This document shows positions 5,416 to 7,650 of a stretch of DNA of 7,650 nt, piece after piece; within the stretch, counting starts at the first letter, position 1, and every line of letters begins with the position of its first letter. This stretch comes from Parcubacteria group bacterium CG11_big_fil_rev_8_21_14_0_20_39_22 (GTDB lineage: Bacteria > Patescibacteriota > Minisyncoccia > Phycocordibacterales > GCA-002787175). The position numbers and the translations under genes were made by a program. The stretch covers positions 1-7,650 of the forward strand of contig PCWC01000057.1 in NCBI GenBank assembly GCA_002787175.1, given 5' to 3'. Under the pieces are notes generated by a model. It worked only from the letters and a program-made list of their open reading frames with translations. It searched no databases and had not been told where the DNA came from.

Positions 5416-6714
5416 ATGGCGATACAAGAACAATTTGAAAAATTTTACGAAAATATAAAACTCACTTCGTTTCAACGTGAAGACGCGAAGCGAAAGTACG
5501 ATGGTGTTTGTAGCAAGCTCCATTCCCATTACTATCCAAATACGACCTACGACGGCAACACGCGATTTCTTATAGGTTCTTACGGTAAGAAAACACATAT
5601 TCGTCCCGCCCGCGACATAGATATTATTTTTATAATGCCGCCGAAAAAGTTCTCGCAATACGACGACAACAACTCAGACAGTCAGTCTCAACTTCTTCAA
5701 AACATCAAGAGGGTATTGGAAGAAAAATATCCAAATACGCCGATTAAGGCGTTTGGCAAAGTAGTCGTTTTGGAGTTTTCCGATCCTCAACACAATGTAG
5801 AGCTCTGTCCCGCATGGGAAAACGAGAACGGTACATTTATTATCCCAAACTCCGAAAACGGCGGGAGCTGGGAAGTTGTTGACCATAGAGCAGAAATTAA
5901 AAGGATAAAGGATTCCAACGAACAAACAGGCAAAACGAGGGCACTAATACGTATGGTTAAAAAATGGGCGGAGCTTTGCACTGCTCCGGTAAAATCTTAC
6001 GTGATTGAGAACAAAGTCCTCGAATTCTTCTCATTTAGTAATTCCGACAGCGGATACTCAACCACCATCCGAGATTTTTTCAACTACTTCTATAGCTCTG
6101 CATCGGACGAAAAGCTCAAAAGTCATATAAGCACCGCTCTTAATCGAGCCACTAAGGGCTGCGATTTCGAAAGTGAGCAAAAAATTGATAAAGCAACTGA
6201 AGAATGGCAAAAAATATTTGGTGAGGCTTTCCCGTCTGCCGAAACGGAGAAGGGTGTCGTTGCAACTTTCCACCAGATAATTTCAAAATTACAATCACTC
6301 TTTCCGGCATTAACAGAGGAGCATCTTAATCGAAAATATGGAATCGAAACTGTTCTTAATCCGGATTATTCTGTGACGGTAGATGTTAACGTAAACCAAA
6401 ATGGATGGCGAAAAAATCATTGGCTTCTGAGTGAGTTTCAAAAACGTGGCTACCGTATCCAAAAAAGTGCAAGCCTTTTGTTCAAGATAATCTCTCACAA
6501 TGTTCCAGAGCCTTATAGCGTGAAATGGAAAGTGAGAAACTTTGGCAACGAAGCACAAGAACTCGGTGCTTTGCGCGGTGAGATCACTGATGACGATGGG
6601 TCAGAAACAAAAAAGGAGAGTACACTGTATCATGGGGAGCATTACGTAGAGTGTTACATAATTAGAAATGGGCAATGCGTAGCCATAGGGCACGTGTTTG
6701 TTCCGATTGGATAA
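5416..6714 (+). CDS. CBASS CD-NTase (SMODS nucleotidyltransferase with AGS-C domain)
   Basis: This 432-residue protein belongs to the cGAS/DncV-like nucleotidyltransferases, which make cyclic or linear nucleotide signals on phage infection. The nucleotidyltransferase signature is complete: GSYG at 54-57, then TxIRP, then the metal-binding pair D67 and D69 in RDIDIIF. A probable third acidic residue is E129 in NVELCPAW, where many relatives have Asp. The C-terminal portion, about 340-430, matches the AGS-C (adenylyl/guanylyl and SMODS C-terminal) sensor-like domain, with WKVRN (371-375), LRGEI (386-390) and HYVECYI (409-415). No Shine-Dalgarno precedes the ATG at 5416. The next gene, 4 nt after the stop, encodes a SLATT membrane effector, a known partner class. 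No Cap2/Cap3 ubiquitin-like or HORMA/TRIP13 accessory genes are present, so this would be a minimal type I CBASS. The nucleotide product cannot be predicted. Confidence 0.92.
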   Translation: MAIQEQFEKFYENIKLTSFQREDAKRKYDGVCSKLHSHYYPNTTYDGNTRFLIGSYGKKTHIRPARDIDIIFIMPPKKFSQYDDNNSDSQSQLLQNIKRVLEEKYPNTPIKAFGKVVVLEFSDPQHNVELCPAWENENGTFIIPNSENGGSWEVVDHRAEIKRIKDSNEQTGKTRALIRMVKKWAELCTAPVKSYVIENKVLEFFSFSNSDSGYSTTIRDFFNYFYSSASDEKLKSHISTALNRATKGCDFESEQKIDKATEEWQKIFGEAFPSAETEKGVVATFHQIISKLQSLFPALTEEHLNRKYGIETVLNPDYSVTVDVNVNQNGWRKNHWLLSEFQKRGYRIQKSASLLFKIISHNVPEPYSVKWKVRNFGNEAQELGALRGEITDDDGSETKKESTLYHGEHYVECYIIRNGQCVAIGHVFVPIG

Positions 6715-6718
6715 ATCT

Positions 6719-7294
6719 ATGGATATCAAAAACCTTTCTATCGTTCGGCAGTCATTTGCAAATACCGTCTTTACACACAAAGTGCAGGAAGTGGCCGCTG
6801 AAAATGCAGGAGTACTTGCTCTGAGGGTGAAAATTGCGAACATAAGTATTGTTTCATTTGCTCTCCTTATGCTTATACTCCAAGTAGCAAATCCATCAAA
6901 CCTTGTTTTTTCTTATCTTGGTTCTGGTATTGCGGCGGGAGAAATAATCTTTTTGATTGTTCAGCTTACGTTCAATTTTGAGCAAATCGCTCTCGCGCAT
7001 AAAAATTCAGCACTGAAATATATGCAACTACGAGACAAGTACCGCGGCTTAATCGTAGACATCATGAATGAACAAATCTCGCAAAATATAATCGCTGATC
7101 GTCGCAATTCACTCCAAGCTGAATATCAAGTTATCTCTGACCTTGCCCCACAGACAGGAACGAAAGAGTACGCAGAAGCTCAAAGGCGTTTGCATACAGC
7201 AGGCGCATCAGGAGGAGAACACTACACGTGGTCAGATGCTGAGATTGACCAGTTTTTACCCCAGAACCTACGACTCAGTTCAGTTCCCAAATAA
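6719..7294 (+). CDS. SLATT-domain two-transmembrane CBASS effector
   Basis: This 191-residue membrane protein has an N-terminal helical stretch (1-38), two hydrophobic segments forming a hairpin at about 39-57 (IANISIVSFALLMLILQVA) and 62-86 (start LVFSYLGSG), and then long amphipathic helices (FEQIALAHKNSALKYMQLRDKY at 88-109 and onward). It closes with WSDAEIDQFLP (171-181). This architecture is that of SLATT proteins, predicted pore-forming or membrane-damaging effectors paired with nucleotide-signal synthases. The signal from the upstream CD-NTase would trigger membrane disruption and abortive infection. The ATG at 6719 follows the CD-NTase stop by 4 nt, with GGA 7 nt upstream. An in-frame TTG at 6698 overlapping the CD-NTase gene is possible but less likely. 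There is no signal peptide. The family assignment rests on topology and neighbour; the pore function is inferred. Confidence 0.85.
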   Translation: MDIKNLSIVRQSFANTVFTHKVQEVAAENAGVLALRVKIANISIVSFALLMLILQVANPSNLVFSYLGSGIAAGEIIFLIVQLTFNFEQIALAHKNSALKYMQLRDKYRGLIVDIMNEQISQNIIADRRNSLQAEYQVISDLAPQTGTKEYAEAQRRLHTAGASGGEHYTWSDAEIDQFLPQNLRLSSVPK

Positions 7295-7303
7295 AGGGAG
7301 CCT

Positions 7304-7337
7304 CGCTTGCGCGCGCATGGGAGGGTTGGAGCAAGCG
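7304..7337 (+). other. Inverted repeat directly after the CBASS operon
   Basis: CGCTTGC (7304-7310) and GCAAGCG (7331-7337) form a perfect 7-bp GC-rich stem with a 20-nt loop, starting 9 nt after the SLATT stop codon. Part of the right arm, CAAGC (7332-7336), can instead pair with GCTTG (7349-7353), which overlaps the first bases of the next stem. The two pairings are mutually exclusive. There is no T-run behind this stem, so it is not itself a terminator; it may protect the 3' end of the mRNA. Confidence 0.4.
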
Positions 7338-7350
7338 CAATATGATTTGC

Positions 7351-7387
7351 TTGTGCCATTCGATAGTTTGGCACAATCCGCTTTTTT
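7351..7387 (+). terminator. Probable rho-independent terminator of the CBASS operon
   Basis: TTGTGCCA (7351-7358) and TGGCACAA (7369-7376) form a perfect 8-bp stem with a 10-nt loop, and a run of six T follows at 7382-7387. The 5-nt gap (TCCGC) between stem and T-run makes it imperfect. Its position 57 nt after the SLATT stop fits the end of the CD-NTase/SLATT transcript. Confidence 0.55.
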
Positions 7388-7397
7388 AGAGCCACCA

Positions 7398-7488
7398 CGA
7401 ACGTCACCGAAGTCACAGAGCGAACACGAAGCAACACCGAGCAGGCATCGTGAGCGAATGCGAACGGCCAATGCGAGGTGATTGCGAA
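7398..7488. repeat. CGAA-rich irregular repeat stretch
   Basis: CGAA occurs seven times in about 91 nt (starting at 7398, 7408, 7421, 7427, 7455, 7461 and 7485), often as GCGAA or ACGAA. Chance would give well under one. Spacing is irregular (10, 13, 6, 28, 6 and 24 nt), so it is not a tandem repeat or CRISPR. Function is unknown; it may be the decayed end of a mobile element or a protein-binding array. Confidence 0.5.
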
Positions 7489-7620
7489 GTGTGAGTGGAC
7501 GACAGAGCTACCACCAAACTCGGAGAGGAAGCGCCTCGCCCGACGCGAATGACGGAGAAAAAGGACGGACGAAATATTCCCACCATGCTAAAATACAAAT
7601 ACGAGTCCTTTTTGGAGGAA

Positions 7621-7650
7621 TGAAGCGGCGGAAACAAAACCATAAAATTT
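7621..7650 (-). repeat. Right copy of island-flanking inverted repeat (cut by window end)
   Basis: This is an exact reverse complement of 159-188 over all 30 bases up to the last base of the window, so the repeat may well continue beyond. If it continues as on the left, the next bases outside would be the complement of the sequence running into the G6-TGT-G6 tract. The two copies enclose 7432 bp that contain every gene of the window. Confidence 0.9.

Larger units (their letters stand above)
7295..7650. other. GC-richer non-coding tail of the island
   Basis: These 356 nt hold no gene I can support. Open frames exist on both strands, but their translations are low-complexity or odd (serine-rich on the - strand) and resemble no protein. 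G+C is clearly higher than in the genes to the left. The stretch contains a stem pair after the CBASS operon, a probable terminator, a CGAA-rich segment, a small hairpin (GAGG/CCTC near 7525) and the right flanking repeat. An ATG at 7620, just inside the right repeat, is preceded by GGAGGA too closely for a normal ribosome binding site. It could begin an outward frame that leaves the window. Confidence 0.6.

Noticed and set aside
6698..6718. TTG start for the SLATT protein overlapping the CD-NTase gene
   Set aside because: It adds seven residues without a better ribosome binding site; the ATG at 6719 has GGA 7 nt upstream and follows the previous stop closely.
7304..7376. Integron attC site
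   Set aside because: Stems are present but the conserved GTTRRRY/RYYYAAC core sites are absent, and no integrase gene is seen.
7143..7481. 112-codon + strand frame overlapping the end of the SLATT gene
   Set aside because: Out of frame with a gene that has a clear membrane architecture, and it runs through the terminator into the CGAA-rich stretch.
7398..7488. CRISPR array or tandem repeat
   Set aside because: The repeated unit is only 4-5 nt and its spacing is irregular; no 20-40 nt direct repeats exist in the window.
7413..7643. 76-codon frame on the - strand in the right tail
   Set aside because: Serine-rich translation with no recognisable domain, in a repeat-rich GC-skewed stretch; it overlaps the CGAA segment and the flanking repeat.

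Overview
This AT-rich window is a compact anti-phage defence island from a bacterium. It carries two recognisable defence systems and the regulators between them. The sequence alone does not fix the taxon. Weak or absent Shine-Dalgarno sequences, AT-rich genes and very tight packing would suit an uncultivated lineage such as Patescibacteria, but this is only a low-confidence guess.

Left part (1-4618): a complete type IIS restriction-modification system that resembles the Alw26I/Eco31I/Esp3I family. A 73-residue XRE-type protein, probably a controller (C) protein, is followed after 2 nt by an HNH-type endonuclease on the + strand. Two methyltransferases lie convergent to them on the - strand: an N6-adenine enzyme and a cytosine-C5 enzyme. 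The C5 enzyme is circularly permuted, with motifs IX and X ahead of motif I. The paired m6A and m5C enzymes fit an asymmetric recognition site, where each strand needs its own modification. The endonuclease and C5 genes overlap tail to tail by 14 nt.

Middle (4649-5415): a LexA-like self-cleaving repressor lies upstream of the methyltransferases on the same strand. It is divergent from the right-hand operon. The 36 bp at 5354-5389 hold two face-to-face sigma70-type promoters. The -10 hexamer of each lies inside an identical 8-bp palindrome, AGTATACT, so this looks like an operator able to silence both directions.

Right part (5416-7294): a minimal CBASS-type operon. It encodes a CD-NTase (nucleotide second-messenger synthase) with an AGS-C sensor-like C-terminus, followed by a two-transmembrane SLATT effector. 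Together with the divergent LexA-like gene, this suggests a CBASS released from repression by DNA damage or infection.

Edges: a perfect 30-bp inverted repeat brackets the whole island (159-188 and 7621-7650). The right copy is cut by the window edge. Next to it are a G6-TGT-G6 tract on the left and, on the right, a 356-nt GC-richer non-coding tail with a probable terminator and a CGAA-rich stretch. No transposase, integrase, tRNA, rRNA or CRISPR array is visible.
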